Assembly (NCBI GenBank): GCA_902168115.1
Contig: CABHPB010000090.1
Span: 1 to 58,828 of the forward strand
Reading direction: 5' to 3'
DNA from: an uncultured Methylopila sp.
Lineage (GTDB): Bacteria; Pseudomonadota; Alphaproteobacteria; Rhizobiales; Methylopilaceae
Length of the DNA stretch: 58,828 nucleotides
Shown: one piece after another, positions 25,039 to 37,523 of the stretch
Layout: every line of letters starts with the position of its first letter
Position numbering within the stretch: position 1 is the first letter of the stretch
Program-made: the position numbers and the translations under genes
Notes under the pieces: generated by a model
Seen by the model: only the letters and a program-made list of their open reading frames with translations
What the model was told of the DNA's origin: nothing
Databases searched by the model: none

Positions 25039-26088
25039 ATGGAAACCCGCAAGCTCGGGCGCACCGGGCTCGACGTCAGCCTCGTCTGCCTCGGCACGAT
25101 GACCTTCGGCGAGCAGAACACGGAGGCAGAAGGCCACGCCCAGATGGACCGCGCGCGCGACGCCGGCGTCAACTTCCTCGACGCCGCCGAGCTCTATCCG
25201 ATCCCGCCGAAGCCCGAGACGCAGGGGCGCACCGAGGAGATCGTCGGGACCTGGCTGAAGGCGCGCGGGAACCGGACGGAGACGATCGTCGCGACCAAGG
25301 CGGTCGGCCGTACGGTGATGGACTGGTTCCGCAAGGACGGCGGGACCGGCGATCTCTCCCGCGGCCAGCTCCGCGAGGCGCTGGAGGGGAGCCTCAGGCG
25401 GCTCCAGACCGACTATATCGACCTCTACCAGCTGCACTGGCCGGATCGCGGCGTCACGCAGTTCGGCTCGAACCCGGTGATCTACAAGGCGCCCGAACCG
25501 GCCGAGGAGATCGCGATCGAGGAGACGCTCGACGCGCTCGGCGACTTCGTCCGCGAGGGCAAGGTCCGGCACGTCGGCCTGTCCAACGAGAGCTCGTGGG
25601 GCGTGATGCGCTTCCTCGGCGCGGCGGAGCGGTCTGGCGGACCGCGCGTCGCCTCGATCCAGAACGCCTACAGCCTGGTGAACCGGACCTTCGAGGTGAA
25701 CCTCGCCGAGGTCGCCATGCGCGAAGACGTTGGGCTGCTGGCCTATTCGCCGCTCGCGCAGGGGTATCTGACGGGCAAGTACCGCGACGGAGCGCTTCCC
25801 GAGGGCTCGCGCAAAAAGCTGTTCGACCGGCTGCAGCGCTACGAGACGCCGGGCGCGACCGCCGCGATCGACGCCTATGTCGATCTTGCTGGGGAGATCG
25901 GATGGTCTCCTGCTCAACTCGCCTTGAAATTCGTCGCCACGCGTCCTTTCGTGACCTCCGTGATCATCGGCGCGACCAGCCTCGGGCAGCTCGAACAGGA
26001 CCTCGCCGCCTTCGAGCGGCCGTGGAGCGAGGAGATCGAGGGCAAGGTCGACGCCATCCACCTCGTCCGCTCCAATCCCTGTCCCTGA
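25039..26088 (+). CDS. Aldo/keto reductase (Tas-like)
   Basis: A 349-residue NADP(H)-dependent oxidoreductase with a TIM barrel. Catalytic tetrad positions can be read from FLDAAELYP (Asp and Tyr), ATKAVG (Lys) and YQLHWPDR (His). HVGLSNESSWG, LLAYSPLAQGYLTGKY and VIIGATSLGQLEQDL are family signatures, and the insert after LHWPDRG is typical of the Tas/YajO subgroup. The physiological substrate is unknown. ATG 25039 is preceded by GGGA; it is 21 bp upstream of thpR and probably co-transcribed. Confidence 0.9.
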   Translation: METRKLGRTGLDVSLVCLGTMTFGEQNTEAEGHAQMDRARDAGVNFLDAAELYPIPPKPETQGRTEEIVGTWLKARGNRTETIVATKAVGRTVMDWFRKDGGTGDLSRGQLREALEGSLRRLQTDYIDLYQLHWPDRGVTQFGSNPVIYKAPEPAEEIAIEETLDALGDFVREGKVRHVGLSNESSWGVMRFLGAAERSGGPRVASIQNAYSLVNRTFEVNLAEVAMREDVGLLAYSPLAQGYLTGKYRDGALPEGSRKKLFDRLQRYETPGATAAIDAYVDLAGEIGWSPAQLALKFVATRPFVTSVIIGATSLGQLEQDLAAFERPWSEEIEGKVDAIHLVRSNPCP

Positions 26089-26109
26089 GAGAACTGGAAG
26101 CCGATCGAC

Positions 26110-26643
26110 GTGCCGCGCCTGTTCACCGCCATCGAAATCCCCGAAGACGTCGGCGACGCCCTCGCGACCTATCGCGGCGGGCTGTCGGGCGCGCGCTGGA
26201 TCGACGTCGAGAACTACCACGTCACGCTGCGCTTCATCGGCGACGTCGACGAGGACGTCGCGCGCGAGGCGGCGTTCGAGCTCGGCCGCGTGAAGCGCCC
26301 GCCGTTCGACGTGACGATCGAGGGGCTCGACGCCTTCGGCGGCGACCGGCCGCGCGCGATCATCGCCCGCATCACGCCCTCGCGGGACATCGTCGAGCTG
26401 CAGGCGGAGATCGAACGGTTGATGCGCCGCGTCGGGATGCCGTCGGAAAAGCGCAAGTTCGCGCCGCATGTGACGCTCGCGCGGCTGCGCGACGCCTCGC
26501 CGCGCGCCGTGGCGGATTATCTGGGGCTGCGCGGGGGACCTGCGCGCCTGTCCTTCCGGGCGGATCGCTTCGTGCTGTTCTCCTCGCGCGACTCGGTCGG
26601 CGGCGGACCATATGTCGAGGAGGCGGCCTATCCGCTGAGGTGA
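26110..26643 (+). CDS. thpR: RNA 2',3'-cyclic phosphodiesterase (LigT/ThpR)
   Basis: A 177-residue 2H-phosphoesterase. The two HxT motifs are H37 (YHVTLRFIG) and H120 (PHVTLARL), spaced as usual for ThpR, which opens RNA 2',3'-cyclic phosphates. The protein begins RLFTAIEIPEDV, the standard family start, so GTG 26110 is taken although no strong ribosome site precedes it; coupling to the aldo/keto reductase 21 bp upstream would help. Confidence 0.92.
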   Translation: MPRLFTAIEIPEDVGDALATYRGGLSGARWIDVENYHVTLRFIGDVDEDVAREAAFELGRVKRPPFDVTIEGLDAFGGDRPRAIIARITPSRDIVELQAEIERLMRRVGMPSEKRKFAPHVTLARLRDASPRAVADYLGLRGGPARLSFRADRFVLFSSRDSVGGGPYVEEAAYPLR

Positions 26644-26658
26644 CGGGCGGACGCCGTA

Positions 26659-26742
26659 CGTCATCCTCGGGCTCGACCCGAGGATCCATCGGGCGCGGAC
26701 TCGCCCGTCAGATGGATGCCCGGGTCGAGCCCGGGCGTGACG
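26659..26742. repeat. Palindromic intergenic element of a second family
   Basis: Two 32-bp imperfect arms (26659-26690 and 26711-26742, few mismatches) around a 20-bp centre; each arm has its own palindrome of the CCTCGGGCTCGACCCGAGG kind. It lies between the convergent thpR and sulfotransferase-like genes and could act as a transcription barrier. Similar elements are common in Hyphomicrobiales genomes. Only one copy in this window. Confidence 0.75.
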
Positions 26743-26754
26743 GCTGCCGGTCGC

Positions 26755-27483
26755 TCACGCCACCTTGCTCTTGAGCCGCTTCAGCAGGCCGCCGCCGGCG
26801 ACCGTCGGCCGTTCCGGGGCGGAGACCGCGCCGGCCGCCGCGAGGCGGTCGACGAACAGCCGCAGGCCGCCGGCATAGAGCTGCAGGTCGCGGATATTGG
26901 CCCTGGCGATGCGCAGCCTGTCCTCCGCGGTGACCGCGCTTCGGGCCTCGGTCGCGTTGTAGCGGCGCTTCAGCGTCGGGGCCTCGCCGCCGAACAGCAG
27001 CGACAGCCCGAGCTCGAAATGCTCGGTGATGCCGACGAAGCCGTAGTCGGCGAGGTCGAAACCCTTCAGGTAGCGGGCCTGAAGGTCGCGCACGCTCTTG
27101 ATCTGGGCGAACTCGCGGATGTTCACCTCGCCGGCCTTCACCCGTTCCGCGAGCTGCTTCAGCTCCAGTGGACGCTCCTTGTAGAAGTCGAACTGCGAGA
27201 GCGTGCGGTCGATCGGATCGCGCAGCCAGGTCCAGACGTCGGCCGGGTCGGAGATCAGCGGCTTCACGTTGCGGACATGATAGTGGCCGTGCAGGCATTC
27301 GAAGCCGCGCGCCTCGAGCTCGGCCGCCGGGCCCGCGAGTTCCTCGCGCGGCACGCGCAGGCCTTCCGTCGTCTTCGGGTCGTGGACGCCGTAATAGAGC
27401 GCGAGCTTCCTGCCGAAGCGCGCTTCCAGCGCTCGCGCGAAGCTCGTGCCGGCGGTCTTGGGAATGTGGACCGAGAAGATCAT
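26755..27483 (-). CDS. Sulfotransferase-family protein
   Basis: A 242-residue protein beginning [19 protein letters not shown], the PAPS-binding 5' loop of the sulfotransferase-2 family, with the 3'-phosphate region visible later as [18 protein letters not shown]. It would move a sulfo group from PAPS to an unknown, probably glycan or polysaccharide, acceptor. A basic tail ([10 protein letters not shown]) ends it. ATG 27483 starts the fold directly; a GTG four codons earlier is possible. It is divergent from leuD with about 98 bp between. Confidence 0.82.
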   Translation of the reverse strand: MIFSVHIPKTAGTSFARALEARFGRKLALYYGVHDPKTTEGLRVPREELAGPAAELEARGFECLHGHYHVRNVKPLISDPADVWTWLRDPIDRTLSQFDFYKERPLELKQLAERVKAGEVNIREFAQIKSVRDLQARYLKGFDLADYGFVGITEHFELGLSLLFGGEAPTLKRRYNATEARSAVTAEDRLRIARANIRDLQLYAGGLRLFVDRLAAAGAVSAPERPTVAGGGLLKRLKSKVA

Positions 27484-27581
27484 ATCAGGGCGCACGGCCT
27501 TTCAGGTCCGCCCGGCGCTCGCGGCATGTTGACCGCGCGATCCGGGCGGCGCATGACACGCGGCTTCAGGAGACGCGAACG

Positions 27582-28187
27582 ATGCAGAGCTTCACCACGC
27601 TGACCGGCGTAGCCGCGCCGCTGCCGATGATCAATATCGACACCGACATGATCATCCCCAAGCAGTATCTGAAGACGATCAAGCGCACCGGTCTCGGCAA
27701 GGGTCTCTTCTCGGAGCTCCGCTACAACGCGGACGGCACGGAGAACCCGGACTTCGTCCTGAACAAGCCGGCCTACAAGGACGCCGAGATTCTCGTCGCG
27801 GGCGACAATTTCGGCTGCGGCTCCTCGCGCGAGCATGCGCCCTGGGCGCTGCTCGACAAGGGCATCCGCTGCGTGATCTCCACGTCCTTCGCCGACATTT
27901 TCTACAACAACTGCTTCAAGAACGGCATCCTGCCGATCGTGGTCTCGCCCGAGAACCACGCCAAGCTGCTGGACGACGCCGAGCGCGGCGCCAATGCGCG
28001 CCTGACGATCGACCTCGCGGCGCAGGAAATCCGCGGCCCGGACGGCGGGACGGTCAAGTTCGACATCGATCCGTTCCGCAAGCGCTGCCTGCTGGAGGGC
28101 CTCGACGACATCGGCCTCACCATGCAGAAGGACGCCAGCATCGCGAGCTTCGAGAGCAAGATCGCGGCCGAGCGCCCCTGGGCCTGA
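27582..28187 (+). CDS. leuD: 3-isopropylmalate dehydratase small subunit
   Basis: A 201-residue swivel-domain subunit that, with LeuC (not in this window), isomerises 2- to 3-isopropylmalate in leucine synthesis. Diagnostic blocks: [14 protein letters not shown] near residues 18-31, [17 protein letters not shown] near 73-89, and [14 protein letters not shown]. Length matches LeuD. AGGAGA lies about 10 nt before ATG 27582. A GC-rich inverted repeat (ACCGGGG / CCCCGGC, about 28200-28235) follows the gene but has no T tract. Confidence 0.95.
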   Translation: MQSFTTLTGVAAPLPMINIDTDMIIPKQYLKTIKRTGLGKGLFSELRYNADGTENPDFVLNKPAYKDAEILVAGDNFGCGSSREHAPWALLDKGIRCVISTSFADIFYNNCFKNGILPIVVSPENHAKLLDDAERGANARLTIDLAAQEIRGPDGGTVKFDIDPFRKRCLLEGLDDIGLTMQKDASIASFESKIAAERPWA

Positions 28188-28326
28188 ACGCGCCGAAACG
28201 CACCGGGGTCGCGCTGTTGCGTCCCCGGCGCGGCTTGACTTCCGAGGCTCCCCCGCCCAACTGTCCCCGCGCTCCGCAGGACCACGCCCCCTTCCTCCCG
28301 GGCGCCCGCGGCGCGGAGCGGATCTC

Positions 28327-29280
28327 ATGAAAAGCTATCTCGACTTCGAAAAGCCCGTGGCCGAGCTTCAGGCCAAGATCGCCGAACTGCGCGCCCTCGG
28401 CGACGCCGGCGAGGCCGTCGGCATCGAGGAGGAAGTCCAGCGGCTCGAGGCGAAGTCGGACGCGGCGCTCAAGGAGCTCTACGCCACGCTGACGCCCTGG
28501 CAGAAGACGCTTGTGGCGCGCCATCCGAACCGGCCGCACTTCGTCGATTACGTCGGCGCGCTGATCGAGGACTTCACGCCGCTCGCCGGCGACCGCGCCT
28601 TCGCCGAGGACCAGGCGATCGTCGGCGGCCTAGGCCGCTTCCGCGGCGAGCCGGTGATGGTCGTCGGCCACGAGAAGGGCGCGGACACCGACAGCCGCCT
28701 CAGGCACAATTTCGGCATGGCGCGTCCCGAAGGCTACCGCAAGGCGATCCGCCTGATGGAGATGGCCGACCGCTTCGCCCTGCCGGTGATCGCGCTGGTC
28801 GACACGGCGGGCGCCTTTCCGGGCGTCGAGGCCGAGGAGCGCGGCCAGGCCGAGGCGATCGCGCGCTCGACCGAGGCCTGCCTCAACCTGACGACGCCGA
28901 ACGTCGCCGTCGTCATCGGCGAGGGCGGCTCGGGCGGCGCCATCGCGATCGCGACCGCCAACACCGTCCTGATGCTGGAGCACGCGATCTACAGCGTGAT
29001 CTCCCCGGAAGGCGCCGCCTCGATCCTGTGGCGCGACGCCGCCAAGGCGCAGGACGCCGCCACAAACATGAAGATCACTTCCGCCGACCTGATGCGGCTC
29101 GGCGTGATCGACGGGGTCGTGCCGGAGCCCCTCGGGGGCGCCCATCGCGCCGCGGATGCCGCCATCGCCGCCACCGGCGACGCCATTGAGAAGGCGCTCG
29201 CGCGCTTCGCGGCGATGTCCGCGAGCGAAATCCGCGACGACAGACGGCGCAAATTCCTCAGGATCGGCAGGGATCTGTGA
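28327..29280 (+). CDS. accA: Acetyl-CoA carboxylase carboxyltransferase subunit alpha
   Basis: A 317-residue subunit of the carboxyltransferase that moves CO2 from biotin to acetyl-CoA, the first step of fatty-acid synthesis. N-terminal [15 protein letters not shown] and [17 protein letters not shown] are typical; [18 protein letters not shown] forms part of the acyl-CoA/biotin site, followed by [21 protein letters not shown] (two parts: [21 protein letters not shown]). Length is the standard 317-319. Malonyl-CoA made here is the substrate of the decarboxylase encoded at 48254. Confidence 0.96.
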   Translation: MKSYLDFEKPVAELQAKIAELRALGDAGEAVGIEEEVQRLEAKSDAALKELYATLTPWQKTLVARHPNRPHFVDYVGALIEDFTPLAGDRAFAEDQAIVGGLGRFRGEPVMVVGHEKGADTDSRLRHNFGMARPEGYRKAIRLMEMADRFALPVIALVDTAGAFPGVEAEERGQAEAIARSTEACLNLTTPNVAVVIGEGGSGGAIAIATANTVLMLEHAIYSVISPEGAASILWRDAAKAQDAATNMKITSADLMRLGVIDGVVPEPLGGAHRAADAAIAATGDAIEKALARFAAMSASEIRDDRRRKFLRIGRDL

Positions 29281-29380
29281 CCTTTCCGCCGCGTCATCGC
29301 CTTGCGGTAACCTTCGGGTAAGGGTATCCCTCTTAGCTGACTGGAACGTCCGCGTTCTCGCTTGTCGGGGGAAACTCGCC

Positions 29381-30997
29381 ATGTCCGTCGCACGTCCCGC
29401 GCTCGTCGCGGTCACGATAGCGGCCGCCGTCGCGCTCTCGGGCTGCAACAGGGAAAGCCAGATGGCCTCGACGGCCAAGGCGTCCCAGCCGTTGCCGCCG
29501 CAGCTCGTGTCGCTCATGACCGAGAAGCAGATGACGCCGCAGGATCCCATGCTGCTGCGCATCTACAAGGAAGAGGCCAAGGCCGAGGTCTGGAAGAAGC
29601 GCCGCGCTGACGGCAAGTACGCGCTGCTCAAGACCTACGACATCTGCCGCTTCTCCGGGAAGCTCGGCCCGAAGATCAAGGAAGGCGACAAACAGGCGCC
29701 CGAAGGGTTCTATCAGGTCAGCCCGGCCCAGATGAATCCGAAGTCGTCCTATTACTTGTCGTTCAACCTCGGCTACCCGAACGCCTACGACAAGGCGCTC
29801 GGCCGCACCGGCCTGCACGTCATGATGCACGGCGACTGCCTGTCGGCGGGCTGCTACGCCATGACCGACACGCAGATGGGCGAGATCTACGCCATGGCCC
29901 GCGAGAGCTTCCGCGGCGGCCAGCCCTCGTTCCAGGTCCAGGCGCTGCCGTTCCGCATGACGGCGCAGAACATCGCGCGTCGCCGCAACGACAAGAACAT
30001 GCCGTTCTGGAAGAATCTGAAGCAGGGCTCGGACGCCTTCGAGGTGACGAAGCTCGAGCCGAGGGTCGACGCCTGCGGCAAGAAGTATGTCTTCAACGCC
30101 AAGGCCACCGGCTTCTCCGGCTTCAACCCGAACGCCGGCTGCCCGGGCTACCAGGTCGAGCCGACGATCGCGAAGGCTGTCGCCGCGAAGGAGAAGGCCG
30201 ACAACATCGTCATCGCCGCGCTCTCCAAGACCGAGCCTCTGGCGCCCGACTACATCGCCCAGAACGGCCGCATGCGCCGCACGCTCGACCAGCCGATCGT
30301 GATGGTCGCGGCCGTCGCGCCGGAGGCCGCCGGCGCTCCGGTCGCAGCGACGCAGGGCGCGAACGGCGGCATGCAGCTCGCCTCGGCGACGCCCGCGCAG
30401 GTCGCGACGGCCGCCCGCACCGGCGCGCCGCTTAGGACGGCCCCGGCCGTGTCCGCGACGAGGTCCTCTGTCGAGACGACCGCGACGGCCGGCGCGCCTG
30501 TCGCGGCCGAGACCGCCAAGTCCGAGCCCGCGAAGAGCGAGGGCGGCTTCTTCGCCAACATGTTCCGCGGCGAGGAAACGCCGGCTGCGACTCCGGTCCC
30601 GTCCCCCGCCGCGCCTGCGACCCAGGTCGCCGCAGCCAGGCCCGCCGCGGCCCCCGCCACGCATGTCGCGTCCGCGAAGCCGGTCGCGTCCGGCGCCAAG
30701 CCTGCCGGCGGCCTGCGCGAGGTGACGCCGCAGGAGCCCGTGATGGCGAGCTCCGCGCCGGCCGAGCAGCCGGGCGCCATGTCGAAGCTCAAGGGCTGGA
30801 TGGGCGGCCTGCTCGGCGGAAACAAGGCCGAGGAGCCGGCTCCGGCCGCAATCCCGGTCAACGAGCCGGCCCCGACGCCGGCCGCGCCGGAAGCGCAGAA
30901 GCGGAACCGCTCCGCCAACCTGCCGCCGCAGCTCGCGCCGAAGGCCCGCACCGCGACCGATCCGGCGGTGACTTCCTCCTACGCCCCGGTCGACTGA
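29381..30997 (+). CDS. YafK-family L,D-transpeptidase lipoprotein with long Ala/Pro-rich tail
   Basis: A 538-residue envelope protein. A lipobox (AVALSGC, Cys22) predicts a lipid anchor. The catalytic L,D-transpeptidase (YkuD/YafK) domain covers about residues 55-240, with H150 and C158 in HGDCLSAGCYAMT; it cuts or forms peptidoglycan cross-links or protein-to-peptidoglycan bonds. Residues about 310-538 are low-complexity Ala/Pro/Thr/Val sequence with little predicted fold, probably spanning the cell wall. GGGGGA precedes the ATG. A paralogue at 51527 has its catalytic residues at the same positions but no tail. A bidirectional terminator follows. Confidence 0.85.
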   Translation: MSVARPALVAVTIAAAVALSGCNRESQMASTAKASQPLPPQLVSLMTEKQMTPQDPMLLRIYKEEAKAEVWKKRRADGKYALLKTYDICRFSGKLGPKIKEGDKQAPEGFYQVSPAQMNPKSSYYLSFNLGYPNAYDKALGRTGLHVMMHGDCLSAGCYAMTDTQMGEIYAMARESFRGGQPSFQVQALPFRMTAQNIARRRNDKNMPFWKNLKQGSDAFEVTKLEPRVDACGKKYVFNAKATGFSGFNPNAGCPGYQVEPTIAKAVAAKEKADNIVIAALSKTEPLAPDYIAQNGRMRRTLDQPIVMVAAVAPEAAGAPVAATQGANGGMQLASATPAQVATAARTGAPLRTAPAVSATRSSVETTATAGAPVAAETAKSEPAKSEGGFFANMFRGEETPAATPVPSPAAPATQVAAARPAAAPATHVASAKPVASGAKPAGGLREVTPQEPVMASSAPAEQPGAMSKLKGWMGGLLGGNKAEEPAPAAIPVNEPAPTPAAPEAQKRNRSANLPPQLAPKARTATDPAVTSSYAPVD

Positions 30998-31019
30998 TCG
31001 CGGCGACCGCTCTGAAAAG

Positions 31020-31051
31020 AAAAAGCCCCGGGCGTCGGCCCGGGGCTTTTT
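31020..31051. terminator. Bidirectional rho-independent terminator
   Basis: Perfect stem GCCCCGGGC (31025-31033) with 31038-31046, extended by A/T pairs, 4-nt loop GTCG, A-tract before and T-tract after. It ends both the transpeptidase gene (+) and the convergent Ala-rich gene (-). Confidence 0.93.
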
Positions 31052-31070
31052 CGTTCGCGGGTCCGGGCGG

Positions 31071-31598
31071 TCAGGCGAAGCGCGACAGCAGCTCGCCGGG
31101 CGCCGCCCGCGTCCGTTCGTCCCGATCGACGGCGCCGACGGCGGACAGGCCGTCCTCGTCGTCATAAACGGGCGGGGCGAGCGTCTGCTCGGTCGGAACG
31201 AGAGCGGCCACCGCCTCGAAGGACTGCGCCACGTCCACGGCTGAGGGCGCGGACGCGTCGATGGGTGCGAGCGCCGCCTCGTCTTCCGCCTCGGCCGCCT
31301 CGAGCTCCGCAGCGTCCCGCGCGACGGCGGCCGCCGTCTCGTCGGCTCGATCGGTCTCGTCGGTCGCGCGGGTGGCGGCGTCGAGCGCGACGGACGCGGC
31401 CCGCGCCGAAGCGGCGAGGCTCTCGGATCGCGGGATTTCGGCGGCAGGGGGCGGGGCCGTCTGGACGACGGCGGCGCGCTCGTTCGGCGCCGTCTCTTCA
31501 ACAGTCGCTGGAGCGGGCGGAGGGTCGTTCGGACGGATGCGGTCGAGCGGCGCAAGGCCCGGGGCCGCGCCATAAGGATCGAGTGCGGCGATCGCCAT
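31071..31598 (-). CDS. Hypothetical Ala/Glu/Asp-rich acidic protein
   Basis: A 175-residue protein with no recognised family. It has no signal peptide or membrane segment, is very rich in Ala, Glu, Asp and Pro, and is predicted largely disordered with a helical, possibly coiled-coil middle (about residues 55-115, alternating Ala with Asp/Glu/Arg). It begins MAIAALDPYGAA and ends in ELLSRFA. A strong ribosome site (AAAGGAG, 7 nt before ATG) and a terminator downstream argue that it is a real gene rather than a chance frame. It lies 143 bp downstream of the secA stop on the same strand. Confidence 0.65.
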   Translation of the reverse strand: MAIAALDPYGAAPGLAPLDRIRPNDPPPAPATVEETAPNERAAVVQTAPPPAAEIPRSESLAASARAASVALDAATRATDETDRADETAAAVARDAAELEAAEAEDEAALAPIDASAPSAVDVAQSFEAVAALVPTEQTLAPPVYDDEDGLSAVGAVDRDERTRAAPGELLSRFA

Positions 31599-31741
31599 GT
31601 GCTTCTCCTTTGGCGTCTGATGGAGGGACGCCGGGAGAAGGGTGCAGGTCAGGCGTGACGATAGGCTCTAGGCGATCGGCCGCTTCTGAATCGAATTTTT
31701 TGGAGTTTTGCGCGCGGCGGGGAGGTGCCGCCGCGTCCCCG

Positions 31742-34465
<2,724 letters not shown>

Positions 34466-34682
34466 GAGAGAGCCTTTCTCGATGGGTCTTGCGTCCGAAA
34501 TGCGCCGGACCGTCCGGCCGGAGCGCCGTCGGCGCGCAGGAGCCCCAAAATCCGCTCGTTTTTGAGGCGCTTCTACGCGCCGCGCAAGCCAGCGACCGAG
34601 ATAAGAAAGCGCCCAAGGGTTGTCAATCCGAAGACCTTCCGACATGTTCCCGCGCTCTCGGGGCGCAACACGCGCGAAACGG

Positions 34683-35672
34683 ATGGATCTCATGGGCATT
34701 CTCGACCTGAAGAGCCGGCGGGCGCTCACGCTCGGCGCGGCTTTCGTCGCCGCGGTCGGCCTCGGCGGGACCGTTCTCGCGCAGACCCCGCCGCCGGCGC
34801 CGGACGCGCAGGGCGACGCCGCCAAGGCCGAGAAGCCGGCCGCGAAGCTCGACCCGAAGACCGTGCTCGCCAAGATCGACGCCGACGAGATCACCGCGGG
34901 CGACGTCGAGGTCGCGAGCGAGGACCTCGAGCAGTCGATGGCCTCGATGACCGAGCCGCAGCGCCGCGACTACGCGCTGAACTACCTGATCGACCTCAAG
35001 CTCGCGGCCAAGGCCGCCGAGAAAGACAAGCTCGGCGAGAGCGAGCAGTTCAAGAAGAGGCTCGAATATCTCAAGGACCGCGCGCTCATGGAGGAACTGC
35101 TCCAGCGCGAGGCCAAGGCCGCCGTCACCGAGGAGCGCCTTCGCAAGCTCTATGACGACACCGCCAAGAACCTGAAGCCCGAGGAAGAGGTCCGCGCCCG
35201 CCACATCCTGGTGAAGACCGAAGACGAGGCCAAGAAGGTCGAGGAGCGTCTGGCCAAGGGCGAGGACTTCGCCAAGGTCGCGAATGAGGTCTCGACCGAT
35301 CCGGGCTCGGGCAAGCAGGGCGGCGACCTCGGCTTCTTCGGCCGCGGCCAGATGGTGCCGGTGTTCGAGGAGACCGCTTTCAAGCTCGAGCCGGGCAAGG
35401 TCTCCCCGCCGGTGAAGAGCCAGTTCGGCTGGCACGTCATCAAGCTCGAGGAGAAGCGCACCCGTCCGGTGCCGCCGTTCGAGCAGGTCCGCCCGCAGAT
35501 CGAGAACTACGTGGTCCGCACCTCGCAGCAGGACCTCGTCCTCAAGCTGCGCAACGAGGCCAAGGTCGAGCGCACCGAGGCCGGCAAGCCGCAGACGCCG
35601 CCGGAGCCGACCGGCGGCGAGGCCCCCGTCGGAGCGCCGACGCCCTCGCAGCAGCAGAACGCCCCGCAGTAA
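34683..35672 (+). CDS. Periplasmic peptidyl-prolyl cis-trans isomerase (parvulin/SurA-like)
   Basis: A 329-residue secreted foldase. Signal peptide ([20 protein letters not shown], cleavage near LAQ), then a helical SurA-like N-domain (about 55-165) and a PpiC parvulin domain at about 170-265: [39 protein letters not shown] and [14 protein letters not shown]. The tail is Pro/Gly-rich. It assists outer-membrane or periplasmic protein folding, consistent with its place beside secA. ATG 34683 and ATG 34692 are both possible starts; neither has a strong ribosome site. Confidence 0.92.
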   Translation: MDLMGILDLKSRRALTLGAAFVAAVGLGGTVLAQTPPPAPDAQGDAAKAEKPAAKLDPKTVLAKIDADEITAGDVEVASEDLEQSMASMTEPQRRDYALNYLIDLKLAAKAAEKDKLGESEQFKKRLEYLKDRALMEELLQREAKAAVTEERLRKLYDDTAKNLKPEEEVRARHILVKTEDEAKKVEERLAKGEDFAKVANEVSTDPGSGKQGGDLGFFGRGQMVPVFEETAFKLEPGKVSPPVKSQFGWHVIKLEEKRTRPVPPFEQVRPQIENYVVRTSQQDLVLKLRNEAKVERTEAGKPQTPPEPTGGEAPVGAPTPSQQQNAPQ

Positions 35673-35788
35673 GCAGGCCCCTGCGAACGGCGCGCATTCC
35701 AATCGTCACGCGAAGCGGATATGGCTCCCGCCGCTTCGGCCGGGACTGACCTCAAGTCTCCGGCGCACCGTCTGGAGACGTCCAGCCT

Positions 35789-37021
35789 ATGTCCACCGCC
35801 GTCTCGCCGCTCGCGCCGAAATCTCTGCCCACGCTGCCGCCGATCGCCGGCGTCAGGCTCGCGACCGCCGAGGCCGGGATCCGCTACAAGGGCCGCACCG
35901 ACGTGCTGCTCGCGACCTTCGCGCCCGGGACCTCGGTCGCCGGCGTCTTCACCCGCTCGCGCTGCCCCTCGGCGCCGGTGGAATGGTGCCGGGACCGGCT
36001 GGCGGGCGGCTCGATCGGCGCGCTCGTCGTCAATTCCGGCAACGCCAACGCTTTCACCGGCAAGAACGGGCGCGCCGCGACGGCGCTGACCGCCGAGCTC
36101 GCCGCCGCCGCCGTCGGCTGCTCCGAGAGCGAGGTGTTTTTGGCCTCGACCGGCGTGATCGGCGAACCGCTCGACGCCCGCAAGTTCGAGGGCGTCATGT
36201 CCGGCCTTGCGGCGAACGGCGTCGAGGACGGCTGGGAGGCCGCCGCCCGCGCCATCATGACGACCGACACCTTCCCCAAGCTCGCGACCCGCTCGGTCGA
36301 AATCTCGGGCAAGACGATCACGATCAACGGCATCGCCAAGGGCGCCGGCATGATCGCGCCGGACATGGCGACGATGCTCGCCTATGTCGCGACCGACGCC
36401 GCCATCGCGCCTGCTGCGCTGCAGGCCCTGCTCGCACGCGCGGCCGACAGATCGTTCAACTGCGTGACCGTCGACGGCGACACCTCGACCTCCGACACGC
36501 TGATGGCCTTCGCCACAGGCGCGGCCGGCAACGACAGGATCACCAAGGCTGGCGACCCGGCGCTCGCGGCCTTCTCGGCGGCGTTCGAGAGCCTGCTCGT
36601 CGAGCTCGCGCAGCTTGTGGCGCGCGACGGGGAGGGGGCGAGGAAGTTCGTGACCGTCGAGGTGTCCGGCGCCGAGAGCGAGGCGTCGGCGCGCAAGATC
36701 GCGCTGTCGATCGCCAATTCGCCGCTGGTGAAGACGGCGATCGCCGGGGAGGACGCCAACTGGGGACGCGTCGTCATGGCGGTCGGCAAGGCCGGCGAGC
36801 CGGCCGATCGCGACCGGCTGGCGATCCGGTTCGGCGACGTCCGCGTCGCCGTCGACGGCCAGCGCGACCCGGACTACGACGAGGCCGTGACCTCGGCCTA
36901 CATGAAGAACCAAGAAATCCTGATCGCGGCCGACATCGGCCTCGGCGACGGTTTCGCGCGGGTTTGGACGTGCGATCTCACCGAAGGCTACATCGCGATC
37001 AATGCGGACTACCGATCCTGA
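35789..37021 (+). CDS. argJ: Bifunctional glutamate N-acetyltransferase / amino-acid N-acetyltransferase
   Basis: A 410-residue enzyme of arginine synthesis that moves the acetyl group from N-acetylornithine to glutamate. It self-cleaves before a conserved threonine, visible here as A194-T195 in [11 protein letters not shown], giving alpha and beta chains. Other blocks: [38 protein letters not shown] and [16 protein letters not shown] lies about 12 nt before ATG 35789. It sits between the parvulin gene and mutT, as in many alphaproteobacteria. Confidence 0.95.
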   Translation: MSTAVSPLAPKSLPTLPPIAGVRLATAEAGIRYKGRTDVLLATFAPGTSVAGVFTRSRCPSAPVEWCRDRLAGGSIGALVVNSGNANAFTGKNGRAATALTAELAAAAVGCSESEVFLASTGVIGEPLDARKFEGVMSGLAANGVEDGWEAAARAIMTTDTFPKLATRSVEISGKTITINGIAKGAGMIAPDMATMLAYVATDAAIAPAALQALLARAADRSFNCVTVDGDTSTSDTLMAFATGAAGNDRITKAGDPALAAFSAAFESLLVELAQLVARDGEGARKFVTVEVSGAESEASARKIALSIANSPLVKTAIAGEDANWGRVVMAVGKAGEPADRDRLAIRFGDVRVAVDGQRDPDYDEAVTSAYMKNQEILIAADIGLGDGFARVWTCDLTEGYIAINADYRS

Positions 37022-37056
37022 ATTATCGATCGATCTCAACACGCTCTTAAGGTCTT

Positions 37057-37485
37057 GTGCGAAATGATGGCGACAGGGACGATCACTTGAGACTTGTCCT
37101 TGTCGTGGCCTGCGCGCTCATAGATCCGGACAACCGCGTGCTCATCGCGCAGCGGCCGGAGGGAAAGACGCTCGCAGGGCTCTGGGAGTTTCCAGGCGGC
37201 AAGGTCGAGGCGGGGGAGCGACCCGAAGAGACCTTGATCCGGGAACTGGCCGAAGAGCTCGGCGTCACGGTCGAGGAGCCGTGTCTTGCGCCGCTGACCT
37301 TCGCGAGCCACGCCTATGACGACTTCCATCTCCTGATGCCGCTCTACGTGTGCCGGCGTTGGACAGGGGTCGTGACAGGGCGCGAGGGGCAGGCGACCAG
37401 GTGGGTCCGACCCGACCGGCTTCGCGACTTTCCGATGCCGCCCGCCGACGAGCCGCTTATCGCGCACCTCGTCGACCTGCTCTGA
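37057..37485 (+). CDS. mutT: 8-oxo-dGTP diphosphatase, Nudix hydrolase
   Basis: A 142-residue Nudix enzyme removing mutagenic 8-oxo-dGTP. The Nudix box GGKVEAGERPEETLIRELAEELG is intact at about residues 48-70 (key residues: the two Gly, Glu53, Arg62, Glu63, Glu66-Glu67), with GLWEFPGGK just before it. GTG 37057 has AAGG upstream, but TTG 37087, with AGGGA 7 nt before it, gives a start (RLVLVVACALIDPD) closer to the usual MutT N-terminus and may be the real one. It starts 35 bp after argJ. Confidence 0.9.
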   Translation: MRNDGDRDDHLRLVLVVACALIDPDNRVLIAQRPEGKTLAGLWEFPGGKVEAGERPEETLIRELAEELGVTVEEPCLAPLTFASHAYDDFHLLMPLYVCRRWTGVVTGREGQATRWVRPDRLRDFPMPPADEPLIAHLVDLL

Positions 37486-37523
37486 CGCCTTTGAACTCGC
37501 GATCGCGCCAGGAGGGCGTGGCG

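Noticed and set aside
28195-28240. A terminator after leuD
   Set aside because: A CCGGGG/CCCCGG pairing exists but the loop is large and no T tract follows, so termination is not supported.
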